Source: Planctomycetota bacterium
GTDB lineage: Bacteria > Planctomycetota > Planctomycetia > Pirellulales > Thermoguttaceae
Assembly: GCA_030612765.1 (NCBI GenBank)
Contig: JAUWNG010000023.1
Location: 1 to 36,467, forward strand
Reading direction: 5' to 3'
Length of the DNA stretch: 36,467 bases
The notes below the pieces were generated by a model. It had not been told where the DNA came from, did not search any database, and worked only from the letters and a program-made list of their open reading frames with translations. Positions 1 through 9,037 of the stretch are shown here, in pieces (the first letter of the stretch is position 1; the number at the start of each line of letters is the position of its first letter). Both the position numbers and the translations under genes were made by a program.

Positions 1-5
1 TGGCT

Positions 6-80
6 GGGGACTGGTCCATTTTTCGGCCGAAAAACGCATTTTGCGGGCAAACGGTTGGCCGAAAACATGGACCTGTCCCC
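6..80. repeat. Inverted repeat with GGGACTGGTCC-type ends
   Basis: The left arm (about 6-26) reads GGGGACTGGTCCATTTTTCG and the right arm (about 59-80) is its imperfect reverse complement ending in GGACCTGTCCCC. Together with the next element it forms two hairpins side by side. It looks like a mobile or repetitive intergenic palindrome, not part of a gene. Confidence 0.6.
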
Positions 81-95
81 TTCCCGCGGCGCAAG

Positions 96-175
96 GGGGA
101 CAGTCCCATTTTCGCGGCGGTCAAGCGATTTTCCAAGGCAATGTTCCTCACGCCGCGAAAATTGGGACAGTCCCC
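96..175. repeat. Inverted repeat with GGGGACAGTCCC-type ends
   Basis: Arms at about 96-119 and 151-175 pair over about 24 bases with one extra base. The sequence is of the same general type as the hairpin at 6-80, so the two are probably related copies. A short open frame across 41-268 runs through both hairpins and is not credible as a gene. Confidence 0.65.
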
Positions 176-485
176 TGTGAACGATTACCAGGGTTGCCGC
201 GCGAGCGGCTACCCTGGGCTGTCATACACAATCCCTTCGGGATAATAGCTATCCCCATTTATCAATAAAGCCGGACGATCTCTGAACGGCCCTTTCCGCC
301 TCCATTACCTTAACGGGTAGCATGTGGTAGACTGCGACCGACGATTCTCGCCGTTTGTCCTGCTTCGGAGGGGATCGCGCCGGTTTTTGTCCTTATGAAT
401 TTCGTCTCGTTGGCGGCGGGACCAGTTCGTCTCGCCCACGATTGTTCAACACGAATTGCCCACCGTTGTATAGGGAGCTTGATTG
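176..485. other. Intergenic region before the symporter gene
   Basis: No gene, RNA or convincing promoter was recognised here. The only useful signal is GGGAG at about 474-478, a plausible ribosome-binding site for the ATG at 486. Short open frames on both strands across 393-485 are opposite-frame reading of the following gene and its leader. Confidence 0.5.
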
Positions 486-2231
486 ATGACTGCTTTGGAC
501 TGGAGCATGGTAGGTTTTTATTTCGCTGCCTTGCTGGGGCTGACGTGGTACTGTGTCCGCAAGGGACGCAACACCGCCGACGACTACTTCCTTGCCGGAC
601 GGAACCTGGGCTGGTTCATCGTCGGGACGTCGATCTTCGCCTCGAACATCGGTTCGGAACACCTGGTGGGACTGGCCGGCTCCGGCTGCACCGACGGCGT
701 GGCAATGGCCCATTACGAACTGCACGCCTGGTGTTTGTTGATCTTGGGCTGGGTGATGGCCCCCTTTTATATGCGGTCGCGGGTGTTCACGATGCCGGAG
801 TTCCTCGAAAGGCGATTCAGCCCCGCCAGCCGCTGGCTTCTTTCGCTGATCTCCCTGGTCGCCTACGTGTTGACGAAGATCGCGGTGGGCATCTTCGCCG
901 GCGGAATCGTGTTCTCCGTCCTCCTGCCGGAGCTGCGAATCGGCCCGTTGAACAGCTTCTGGGTCGGCTCGATCCTGGTGATCGTGATGACTGGGGCATA
1001 CACCATCCTCGGCGGCTTTCGGGCGGTGGCCTACACCGAGGCCTTGCAAACGCTGGTGTTGATTGTCGGCGCGGTGCTGGTGACCATCTTTGGTTTGTAC
1101 GAGCTTGGCGGCTGGTCGGAACTGCGGGCGATCTGCGGCTCCGAAATGTTCAACCTCTGGCGGCCGCTGGTGCCGGCCGGGGTCGAAGCCACTTGGGCGC
1201 CGGTCAAGGAATCGGGCCGGATGGCTTGGTACTTCAACGACAATTATCCCTGGCTGGGCATGGTGATTTGCGCGCCGGTGTGCGGGCTATGGTACTGGTG
1301 TACCGATCAGTACATCGTACAGCGCACCCTGGGTGCGCCGAACGAAACCGAGGCCCGTCGCGGTTCGATCTTCGCCGCGATGCTTAAGCTGCTGCCGGTG
1401 TTCATTTTCATTATCCCCGGCATGATCTGCTTCGCGCTGGCGACCAGCGGGAAAGTCGAAGCCATCAGCGACAGGTTGATTGGCCCCGATGGACAAATCA
1501 TCCGCGAGGAGGCCCAAGCGGCCTTTCCGCTGCTGGTCGCCACGATACTGCCGACGGGTGTGCGGGGCATCGTCGTGGCCGGGCTGCTGGCGGCGCTGAT
1601 GAGTTCGCTGGCCGGCGTGTTCAACGCCTCCGCCACGCTTTTTACGATGGACTTCTACTCCCGCCTGAGGCCGAACACCCCGCAGCACCGCCTGGTCTGG
1701 ATCGGGCGGATCGCAACGGCGGTAATGGTGCTGATCGGGCTGGCGTGGATCCCGGTCATACAGGGCGGCCGCGGGCTTTATGACTACTTGCAGGGGGTCC
1801 AAGGGTATCTGGCCCCGCCGATCTTCGTGGTCTTCTTCCTGGGAGTCTTCTGGAAACGGCTCAACGGCAGTGGATGTTTGGCGGCGTTGGTCGTCGGGTT
1901 TCTAATGGGGCTGTTCCGGCTGGCCATCGATACGCCCGTAAAGCTGATCGATGGCTTCAGTTACACGGAAGGCTCGCTGCTGTGGATCATCAACCATACG
2001 TTTTTTCAGTATTACAGCATTTTGATACTGATCGTTTGCGTGGTGGTGATGATCGCGGTCAGCTATCTGACCAAAGCACCGGACTACGAACGGATTTCCG
2101 GCCTGACCTTCGGCACCCTCAGCGACAATCAGCGGCAGCGCAGCCGGCACAGTTGGGGCACCGGCGACGTGATCGCCTCGGCGGCCGTTCTGGCGGCCAT
2201 CGTGGCGGCGTATCTGTTCTTCACCGGGTAG
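486..2231 (+). CDS. Sodium/solute symporter, SGLT-like (SSS family)
   Basis: This is a 581-residue inner-membrane sodium-coupled symporter, probably for a sugar or sugar-like solute. Residues 48-67 hold the SIFASNIGSEHLVGLAGSG stretch, which matches the broken second helix of SGLT-type carriers (usual form SLFASNIGSGHFVGLAGTG). Residues about 370-390 hold MSSLAGVFNASATLFTMDFY, the helix that carries the Na2-site serines in this family. Hydrophobic segments run the whole length, fitting 13-14 helices. The start at ATG 486 is preferred over an in-frame TTG at 483; GGGAG lies about 8 bases upstream. No sugar-catabolic partner sits beside it, so the substrate cannot be named. It converges with the gmd gene and a double hairpin lies between the two stops. 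Confidence 0.93.
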   Translation: MTALDWSMVGFYFAALLGLTWYCVRKGRNTADDYFLAGRNLGWFIVGTSIFASNIGSEHLVGLAGSGCTDGVAMAHYELHAWCLLILGWVMAPFYMRSRVFTMPEFLERRFSPASRWLLSLISLVAYVLTKIAVGIFAGGIVFSVLLPELRIGPLNSFWVGSILVIVMTGAYTILGGFRAVAYTEALQTLVLIVGAVLVTIFGLYELGGWSELRAICGSEMFNLWRPLVPAGVEATWAPVKESGRMAWYFNDNYPWLGMVICAPVCGLWYWCTDQYIVQRTLGAPNETEARRGSIFAAMLKLLPVFIFIIPGMICFALATSGKVEAISDRLIGPDGQIIREEAQAAFPLLVATILPTGVRGIVVAGLLAALMSSLAGVFNASATLFTMDFYSRLRPNTPQHRLVWIGRIATAVMVLIGLAWIPVIQGGRGLYDYLQGVQGYLAPPIFVVFFLGVFWKRLNGSGCLAALVVGFLMGLFRLAIDTPVKLIDGFSYTEGSLLWIINHTFFQYYSILILIVCVVVMIAVSYLTKAPDYERISGLTFGTLSDNQRQRSRHSWGTGDVIASAAVLAAIVAAYLFFTG

Positions 2232-2265
2232 AAGGTCTTTCCGAAGGGCATGTACTGAATCAATT

Positions 2266-2349
2266 CATTTAGCCCGCCGTGAATACACGGCGGGCCTGGT
2301 TGACCGCGTATAACCGCTCGCCCCGGGTGTATTCACCCGGGGCTAAATA
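2266..2349. repeat. Double-hairpin element, TTTAGCC...GGCTAAA family, copy 1
   Basis: Two GC-rich hairpins in tandem (GCCCGCCGTGAATACACGGCGGGC and CCCCGGGTGTATTCACCCGGGG, each shown here only in outline) are enclosed by ATTTAGCC and GGCTAAAT ends. Near-identical copies lie at 10875-10961 and 15167-15251. Here it separates two converging genes and could act as a two-way terminator. Confidence 0.8.
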
Positions 2350-2364
2350 TCGGTAGTGTCAATT

Positions 2365-3851
<1,487 letters not shown>

Positions 3852-4883
3852 ATGGCACTGGTTATCTGTTCGTTGGCGGCGATCATGGCGGGTTGCCAGG
3901 CGATCGATTTCCACGCGTCTTCGTTGCAGGCGCCGGTTCCGCCCGAAATGGAGCCGCCGAGCGAGTTGTCGATGGTTTCGCTGCCGGCGTACCGCATCGA
4001 GCCGCCGGACATGATTCGGATCGAGACGCTGAAGTTGGTCCCCCGTCCGCCGTACCGGATCAACGCCTACGACGCGCTGATGATCCGCGTCTTTGGGACG
4101 CCGTGGAACATGCCGATCGACGATTATTATTCCGTGAGCGAGATGGGTATCGTCGATCTCGGACCGGCATACGGCGTGGTCCAGGTATCCGGGCTGACGG
4201 TCGACGAAGCCGCCGAGGCGGTCCGACGCGTCCTGCAATATGTCTTGCAACAACCGTCGGTTACGGTCCAATTGTCTCGCTCGGCCAGCGCGGCGGAGAT
4301 TAGCGGCGACTATCTGGTGCAGCTCGACGGTACGGTGAACCTTAAAGGTTTCGGCTTGGTTTACGTTGCCGGCAAGACCGTCGCCGAAGCGAGGCAGGAG
4401 TTGCTAAAACACCTCGAGCAATACTTTGAATCGCTCGAATTGAGCGTTGACGTGGTGGGTTACAACAGCAAGGGATATTACGTGATCGTTGCCGGCGCCA
4501 ATTCCGGCGAAAGAGTCAATCGCTTTCCAATCACGGGGAACGAGACCGTTCTGGACGCCATCGCCCAAATTCAAGGACTGACGAGAGTTTCGAGCAAGAC
4601 GATGTGGGTCGCGCGGGCGACGCCCGGCGGATTCGACGCCGAGCAGAACCTCCCGGTCGACTGGGACGCCATCGCCCGAGGAGGCGCCACGGGAACCAAC
4701 TACCAATTGCTGCCCGGCGACCGGCTGTACATAGTCGACGACAACCTGATGGCGGCGAACCAGTTCATCGGCAAAGTTACCCAGCCGATCGAGCGGTTGC
4801 TGAGCATAAGTCGGTTGGGCGTCAACACGATTCGCGGGATACAAGTGCTCGGCCGCAATTACAATCGGCGTCGCAGGTACTAA
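3852..4883 (+). CDS. Polysaccharide export lipoprotein, Wza-like (Poly_export/SLBB)
   Basis: With the ATG at 3852 this is 343 residues and begins with a lipoprotein signal ending IMAGC (Cys15 the lipid site). An in-frame TTG at 3831 would add two arginines before the hydrophobic stretch (sequence NRARMALV), which suits a signal peptide better, so the true start may be there. Earlier in-frame starts (TTG 3672, ATG 3711) lie in or before repeat sequence and are unlikely. The Poly_export signature appears twice, as YRIEPPDMIRIE (47-58) and PYRINAYDALMIRVFG (67-82). VIVAGANSGERVNRFPITG (211-229) looks like an SLBB segment, and YQLLPGDRLYIV (284-295) closes the domain. It should sit in the outer membrane as part of a polysaccharide secretion pore. 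No Wzc kinase or Wzy gene lies beside it. Confidence 0.88.
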   Translation: MALVICSLAAIMAGCQAIDFHASSLQAPVPPEMEPPSELSMVSLPAYRIEPPDMIRIETLKLVPRPPYRINAYDALMIRVFGTPWNMPIDDYYSVSEMGIVDLGPAYGVVQVSGLTVDEAAEAVRRVLQYVLQQPSVTVQLSRSASAAEISGDYLVQLDGTVNLKGFGLVYVAGKTVAEARQELLKHLEQYFESLELSVDVVGYNSKGYYVIVAGANSGERVNRFPITGNETVLDAIAQIQGLTRVSSKTMWVARATPGGFDAEQNLPVDWDAIARGGATGTNYQLLPGDRLYIVDDNLMAANQFIGKVTQPIERLLSISRLGVNTIRGIQVLGRNYNRRRRY

Positions 4884-4903
4884 CTTGCGATTCTCGCCAT
4901 CGT

Positions 4904-4979
4904 GTAGGGTGGGTCAAGCGAAGCGCAGCCCCACCAGCAGCGGGGAAAACGTGGTGGGGCTTCGCTTGACACACCCTAC
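4904..4979. repeat. GTAGGGTGGG palindrome, copy 2
   Basis: Same family as 3411-3491, with the loop sequence CAGCGGGGAAAACG and a slightly shortened right arm. It starts 20 bases after the export gene stops and ends about 40 bases before the next start, so it may work as a terminator between the two. Confidence 0.8.
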
Positions 4980-5021
4980 TTTCTCTTGTTCTCGCGGCGG
5001 GATCAAAGCATAATCTATTGT

Positions 5022-5660
5022 ATGGCCGATGCGTTCGATCCCTATCTCCGGTGGCTTGGCATCCGCGACCCCGAGCGGCCGCCCAACCATTATCGGCTGC
5101 TGGGCGTAACGCCGTTCGAGGAGGACGCGGACGTGCTGGGGAACGCCGCCGACCGGCAGATGTCCCACGTGCGGACGTTTCAGACGGGGCTACATTCGGC
5201 CGAGTCGCAGCAGTTACTGAACGAGTTGGCGGCCGCCAAGATATGCCTGCTCAACGCCGAGAAGAAAACGGTCTACGACGCGGAGTTGCGCGCACGGCCG
5301 GCCCGCGAGGCGGTCGCGCCGCCGTCGCCGCCGGTCGAACCGCCGTCGCCGTCGTGGCTCGATCCGCCCGTCGCTGCGCCGGCGCCGCCGTCAAACGTGT
5401 TCCTGGAAACGCCCATCGTCGTGCCCGAGCCGCGGCGGCCGAAGGCCGTCAGATCGTCGCGGCGAGATTTTTCCTCGGTGGCGTTGGTCGCCACGCTGTT
5501 GGGCGTCTTGGCTCTGCTCATCCTGTGGCTGATCTTTCTGTGGACCAGATTTAACGAGTCTAAAGAGACTATGCCTAGGAAATCGCCCGCCGCGCCGACG
5601 GCTGCTACACATCGGCTTTTTGATGATCAATGGCCGAATCGAGCGGCTGACGGCCGGTAA
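5022..5660 (+). CDS. J-like domain protein with proline-rich linker and C-terminal membrane helix
   Basis: The 212-residue product starts MADAFDPYLRWLGI, a motif I associate with planctomycete J-like proteins. Residues 23-88 (HYRLLGVTPFEED through VYDAELRAR) have the helix pattern of a J domain, but the HPD tripeptide needed to stimulate DnaK is absent; ADRQMSHVRTF occupies that place. A proline-rich stretch follows (about 95-137), then a single hydrophobic helix (about 151-172, VALVATLLGVLALLILWLIF) and a short tail. A classical co-chaperone role is therefore doubtful. A scaffold or membrane-tethered adaptor is more likely, but this is inference. The start at 5022 is preferred to 4986 because the conserved motif begins there. 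The last 34 bases overlap the end of the convergent radical SAM gene. Confidence 0.75.
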   Translation: MADAFDPYLRWLGIRDPERPPNHYRLLGVTPFEEDADVLGNAADRQMSHVRTFQTGLHSAESQQLLNELAAAKICLLNAEKKTVYDAELRARPAREAVAPPSPPVEPPSPSWLDPPVAAPAPPSNVFLETPIVVPEPRRPKAVRSSRRDFSSVALVATLLGVLALLILWLIFLWTRFNESKETMPRKSPAAPTAATHRLFDDQWPNRAADGR

Positions 5661-6562
5661 ACGGGTCGCTCGCCGCCGGAAACAGCCTCTATCAGCCCGT
5701 CGCTCGTCAGCGACTCGATCCGTTTAATCGCCTCGACTTTGTGTATTCGCAAACCGACGACGATATCCTCGACGGTGCATGGCCGCCGGGCGAGCAGCGC
5801 CAGGATGTCTTCGCGGCTCGTCTCGCCTCGCGGTACAAAGTGCGGCTCGGGCAGGTCGGGCAGTATTTCCCCCGGCGGCGAAAATCCGGCGGCCAACTCC
5901 GCCAGCCGCACGCTGGGGACGGCGACCGCGCAGGCCTCGGCCGGCGGACGAGTTACCGTGCCGAAAAGCAGCCGGTCCGGCCCGATCCGGGCGACACATT
6001 CGGCCAACGCCGCCAACGCCGCCTTGGTGGTAGTGACGCCGTCGATCAACAGTATCTCCAGCCAATACCGACCGCGAAACCGCCGCCGGAAAGAGATCAG
6101 ACCCGCCAGCACCTTCTCAAATTGAAGGGACTCGTGCGGTCGGTTGACCAGTTGGAAGGTGGCCGGATCGCCCGCGTCCAACGAGGGCATGACCAGGTCC
6201 GCCTCGGCCAACTGCCGCTGGACTTCCTCCTGCCAGAGCAGCGAACCGTTGGTCAGCACGGCCACCGGAACGTCGGTTATCTCCTTGATCCGCTCGATCA
6301 ACTCGTCGAGTCGCGAGAAGAGCGTCGGTTCGCCCGACCCGCTCAGCGTAATGTAGTCCGGTTCGCAGGAGAGTTTGCCTTTGAGCTGGGAGATCACGTC
6401 TTCGAGCGGCACCCATTCCTTCCGTTCGACCGTCTTGCAAGTCGTGCAACCGAGCTGGCAGTAGAGGCAATCGAAACTGCACGTCTTGAAGGGAACCAGA
6501 TCGACACCGAGCGACTGACCCAGCCGGCGCGAGGGCACGGGGCCGAATACGTGGCTTTTCAT
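5627..6562 (-). CDS. Radical SAM protein (COG0731-like) with C-terminal winged-helix-like region
   Basis: The 311-residue protein has the radical SAM cluster motif C28-x3-C32-x2-C35 (CSFDCLYC), with two more cysteines at 39 and 42 (LGCTTC). It opens with HVFGPVPSRRLGQSLGVDL, typical of the COG0731 group of Fe-S oxidoreductases. SGSGEPTLF resembles the GGEP-type SAM-binding strand. After about residue 240 the sequence DILALLARRPCTVEDIVVGL to DGLIEAV looks like a small winged helix-turn-helix. The reaction is unknown; this group is related by sequence to tRNA wyosine enzymes but is not itself assigned. It starts 9 bases after the Thi4 gene stops on the same strand, so the two are probably cotranscribed. 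Confidence 0.88.
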   Translation of the reverse strand: MKSHVFGPVPSRRLGQSLGVDLVPFKTCSFDCLYCQLGCTTCKTVERKEWVPLEDVISQLKGKLSCEPDYITLSGSGEPTLFSRLDELIERIKEITDVPVAVLTNGSLLWQEEVQRQLAEADLVMPSLDAGDPATFQLVNRPHESLQFEKVLAGLISFRRRFRGRYWLEILLIDGVTTTKAALAALAECVARIGPDRLLFGTVTRPPAEACAVAVPSVRLAELAAGFSPPGEILPDLPEPHFVPRGETSREDILALLARRPCTVEDIVVGLRIHKVEAIKRIESLTSDGLIEAVSGGERPVYRPSAARFGH

Positions 6563-6571
6563 GGCAATGGC

Positions 6572-7354
6572 TCACTCGTTTTTTCGCATTGTGTCCAGCG
6601 CGGCGGAGATTTGCTTAGCTACCCGCTGGCCCGAAAGGAGCATGCCGCCGAAGATCGGTCCCATTCGCGGTCCTCCTCTCGCGGCGGAGACGCTCATCCC
6701 GCTAAGCCAAAGCCCGGGGAAAATTTCGCCGGCACGCTCGACGACAAACCGCTCGCCGTTGTCCGCGTCCATCGGACCTTCGACGCAATCGGCGTCGGTT
6801 TCCAGGAGACTCCGCTTCTTCAACGCCTGGACCAGCACGGCCTCGTGGCCGGTGGCGTCGAGGATCGCCTTGGCCGAAAAGACGATCGGATCGACGTGCA
6901 ATGCGCCCGATATCATGGTGCGGTTCACCACGACGCCGTCGAGCCGGCCGCCGCGGATGCAAACGTCCTCGACAGTCAACAGATTCAGCAACGCAACGCC
7001 GGCCTGGACCGCGCGGTAACACATTCCGGCGCTGAATTCGATCGAGTCGACGGCGTAGAGTCCGTTTTCCCGTAGTTCGTAGCGGATTCCCAACTCTTTC
7101 ATCAGGGGGAGCGCCTCCTCTTGGACCACGACGACGTTCATTCCCATGCCGCCGCCCCAGACTCCTCCGCCGGGCGTGAGGCGTTTTTCCAGCACCGTCA
7201 CTTTGACTCCGGCCCGGGCGAGAATTATCGCCGCCATCAATCCCGATGGTCCGGCGCCGACCACGATCACGTCGCTGGTGAGTCGGTCGAGCAGTTTATC
7301 GTGGTAGGTGCAAAGGATCGTTTTGGAGATTTCCACGTCGTCCAGTCGCGTCAT
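6572..7354 (-). CDS. thi4: Thiamine thiazole synthase, Thi4 family, His-type (sulfide-dependent)
   Basis: The 260-residue protein has an N-terminal dinucleotide-binding motif (VVGAGPSGLMAA, residues 31-42), then EKRLTPGGGVWGGGMGMN and a C-terminal GPIFGGMLLSG, all hallmarks of Thi4. It makes the ADP-thiazole precursor of thiamine from NAD and glycine. In yeast and plants the sulfur comes from a cysteine in the segment around CMDP; here the aligned residue is His153 (GALHVDP). Characterised archaeal Thi4 enzymes with His at this place use free sulfide and turn over many times. This one should therefore be catalytic, iron-dependent and suited to sulfidic, anoxic cells. AAAGGA precedes the ATG at a good distance. 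No TPP riboswitch was recognised upstream. Confidence 0.92.
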   Translation of the reverse strand: MTRLDDVEISKTILCTYHDKLLDRLTSDVIVVGAGPSGLMAAIILARAGVKVTVLEKRLTPGGGVWGGGMGMNVVVVQEEALPLMKELGIRYELRENGLYAVDSIEFSAGMCYRAVQAGVALLNLLTVEDVCIRGGRLDGVVVNRTMISGALHVDPIVFSAKAILDATGHEAVLVQALKKRSLLETDADCVEGPMDADNGERFVVERAGEIFPGLWLSGMSVSAARGGPRMGPIFGGMLLSGQRVAKQISAALDTMRKNE

Positions 7355-7407
7355 TACAGAATTCCTTTCGTCAGTCGTTCCGCTATCTAATACACCCGTT
7401 GATCAAG

Positions 7408-7483
7408 TTGTAGGAGGCGTCTCCAGACGCCGATTGCGACGCGATAACCCCGGAAATTCGGCGACTGGAGTCGCCTCCTACAA
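7408..7483. repeat. TTGTAGGAGGCG...CGCCTCCTACAA palindrome
   Basis: Arms of about 23 bases (TTGTAGGAGGCGTCTCCAGA at the left) pair with a few mismatches around a loop containing GCGACGCGATAACCCC. It fills most of the gap between the Nudix and Thi4 genes. It resembles the other intergenic palindromes in architecture but not in sequence. Confidence 0.75.
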
Positions 7484-7525
7484 TCACATGCATGTTTTCA
7501 GCAAACTGCTAATACGCCATTGCTC

Positions 7526-7996
7526 TCAGCGCAGTAAAAAAGTGCCCTGGTAGTTTTTATAGTCCTCGATCGTGCGGGCGTGGATCGGCGTCAACTCGGA
7601 CGGCAGTCCGTCGAGAGCGAAGAAGCGGACCTCCGAGCCTTCGACACCGTCCGCACGCGGTTCGCCTTGCCACCGGCGGACCAGGAAAGCAATCGAGAAA
7701 CATTGTATTTCGTCCCCGTTGGGGTAAGTGATCGTTTGCGTGGGGCCTGAGTAAAGCCCCATCGGTTCCGCCTCCAACACGGCGAGCGAAGTTTCCTCGG
7801 CCACCTCGCGTTTCAGTGCCTCCAGGGCGGATTCCCCTAATTCTACGCTCCCCGAGGGCAAACACCAAGTGGGCATGTCCGTCCGTCGCTGAAGCAGGAT
7901 TTCCTGCCTCGCGTTGAAAATCAATGCTCGGACACCCGGCAAAAGCATCGGCCGGGAGCCGATCAATTCCCTCATCGTTTTGACGTAATCGTTCAT
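7526..7996 (-). CDS. Nudix hydrolase
   Basis: The 156-residue protein carries a Nudix box at residues 49-71 (GSVELGESALEALKREVAEE), with Ser70 where the consensus has Gly. The catalytic Glu residues (REVAEE) are intact, so it should hydrolyse a nucleoside diphosphate linked to another group, with Mg2+. The start MNDYVKTMRELIG at 7996 is typical of one Nudix subgroup; an upstream extension to 8095 would overlap most of the preceding gene's end and is not used. The ATG overlaps the TGA of the DUF89 gene by 4 bases (ATGA), a sign of translational coupling. Substrate unknown; with its partner it may remove damaged or surplus metabolites. Confidence 0.9.
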   Translation of the reverse strand: MNDYVKTMRELIGSRPMLLPGVRALIFNARQEILLQRRTDMPTWCLPSGSVELGESALEALKREVAEETSLAVLEAEPMGLYSGPTQTITYPNGDEIQCFSIAFLVRRWQGEPRADGVEGSEVRFFALDGLPSELTPIHARTIEDYKNYQGTFLLR

Positions 7997-8883
7997 TTGT
8001 TCAGGGAAAGAGGACCGTCGTTGGACCGGTGGAGCGAGCGCGTCAGCACAACGGCGCCGACCGGGAGATTCAGGTCGCGGGCGATGACCGAACACTTGAT
8101 CCGCAGAAGAAAAAAGATCGGGTGTGGAGATCCGGCAAGCGTTTCATAGTTGCCCTGTCCTTTGGCGATAATCAGATCGGCCCGCTCGAAATGGCGGCGA
8201 AACGCCTCGCTGCAATCGTCAAGGATCGTGCCCGGCGAGTCGGAGCCGTTGTCGATCACCCGAGCCACCTCCGCAAGCCGAATGTATTCGGCGTCCTCGA
8301 TGGTGGCGTCGTTGATAATCGGAGCGCCTCGGACGGCCGCGGTCAGCTTCTCGCGCGGGAGCCGTTCCATGAGCAATCGGTCGAAGACGATTTCGCCCGA
8401 GTTGTCCGTCAGATAGAGGATGTTCTTCGCTTCGTCTATTGCTTGGGCAAACTCGGCCACGTTGTCGGCGTCCAGCGGCGTGGTCAGACAGTCGTCGATC
8501 TCGGCGATCATTTCGGCTTCGTCGAGATTGCTCTTTACGCCGAGGTCCATCACGTTTCCGGCGATGGCCAGCCGCGCGGCAAGCTCCAGCGGATCGGCCG
8601 ATTGCTCGATCCGTCGGGCGAAAACCGGATAGAGTTTCAGCGCCATGTCGTTCAATCGCCGTTTCTTTTCCACGTACGGATCCAGATTGCCCGTTGTCTT
8701 GCGGATGCGACGATGGATGGCCTGGGCCATGGCCGCCGGAGGCTGCTGAAAATCCATGACGGCGATTTCCTTCAGCACTTGCCGGAGGATCGATTCTTGT
8801 GTTTGTTCGTCATCCGTGGTCGAGCGGACCGAGTCTAGGGTTTGACGTATCAAACAGGGAACGCAGTCAAAAAAAGTTTTCAT
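7993..8883 (-). CDS. DUF89 / ARMT1-like metal-dependent damage-control phosphatase
   Basis: The 296-residue protein begins with a Cys-x2-Cys pair (C7, C10; DCVPC), which marks the prokaryotic subgroup I of DUF89. Conserved active-site blocks are visible: AGNVMD (108-113), TDNSGEIVFD (159-168), NDAT (191-194), DNGSDSPGT (211-219) and KGQGNYE (241-247). Members of this family remove phosphate from harmful or damaged sugar phosphates and similar metabolites, using a metal held by Asp/Asn residues. Length is normal for the short prokaryotic form. The gene is followed directly by the Nudix gene with a 4-base overlap, then by Thi4 and a radical SAM gene on the same strand. The exact substrate cannot be read from sequence. 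Confidence 0.9.
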   Translation of the reverse strand: MKTFFDCVPCLIRQTLDSVRSTTDDEQTQESILRQVLKEIAVMDFQQPPAAMAQAIHRRIRKTTGNLDPYVEKKRRLNDMALKLYPVFARRIEQSADPLELAARLAIAGNVMDLGVKSNLDEAEMIAEIDDCLTTPLDADNVAEFAQAIDEAKNILYLTDNSGEIVFDRLLMERLPREKLTAAVRGAPIINDATIEDAEYIRLAEVARVIDNGSDSPGTILDDCSEAFRRHFERADLIIAKGQGNYETLAGSPHPIFFLLRIKCSVIARDLNLPVGAVVLTRSLHRSNDGPLSLNK

Positions 8884-9037
8884 GAATTCCTATGACGTCG
8901 ATGCGTCAACAAACGCCCCGCGACCGTGGTCGCGGGGGGATTACGGACTTGGACGAATATATTTTCACGCTATTTCATACCCGCCGGATGCAACCCGTGG
9001 GCTTTTTAGCCATTTGCTCGGCAAAATTTCCCGCCGA

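Noticed and set aside
41-268. A 75-residue open frame at the start of the window
   Set aside because: It consists largely of the two hairpin repeats (6-80 and 96-175).
5741-7075. A 444-residue open frame on the plus strand opposite the radical SAM and Thi4 genes
   Set aside because: Both genes on the other strand are strongly supported by motifs, and this frame has none.
7513-7532. CTGAGAGC on the minus strand near the end of the Nudix gene, like the core of a TPP riboswitch, upstream of Thi4
   Set aside because: The second conserved part (ACCTGATC-like) and the proper helices are not present, and the motif lies inside the coding end of the Nudix gene.
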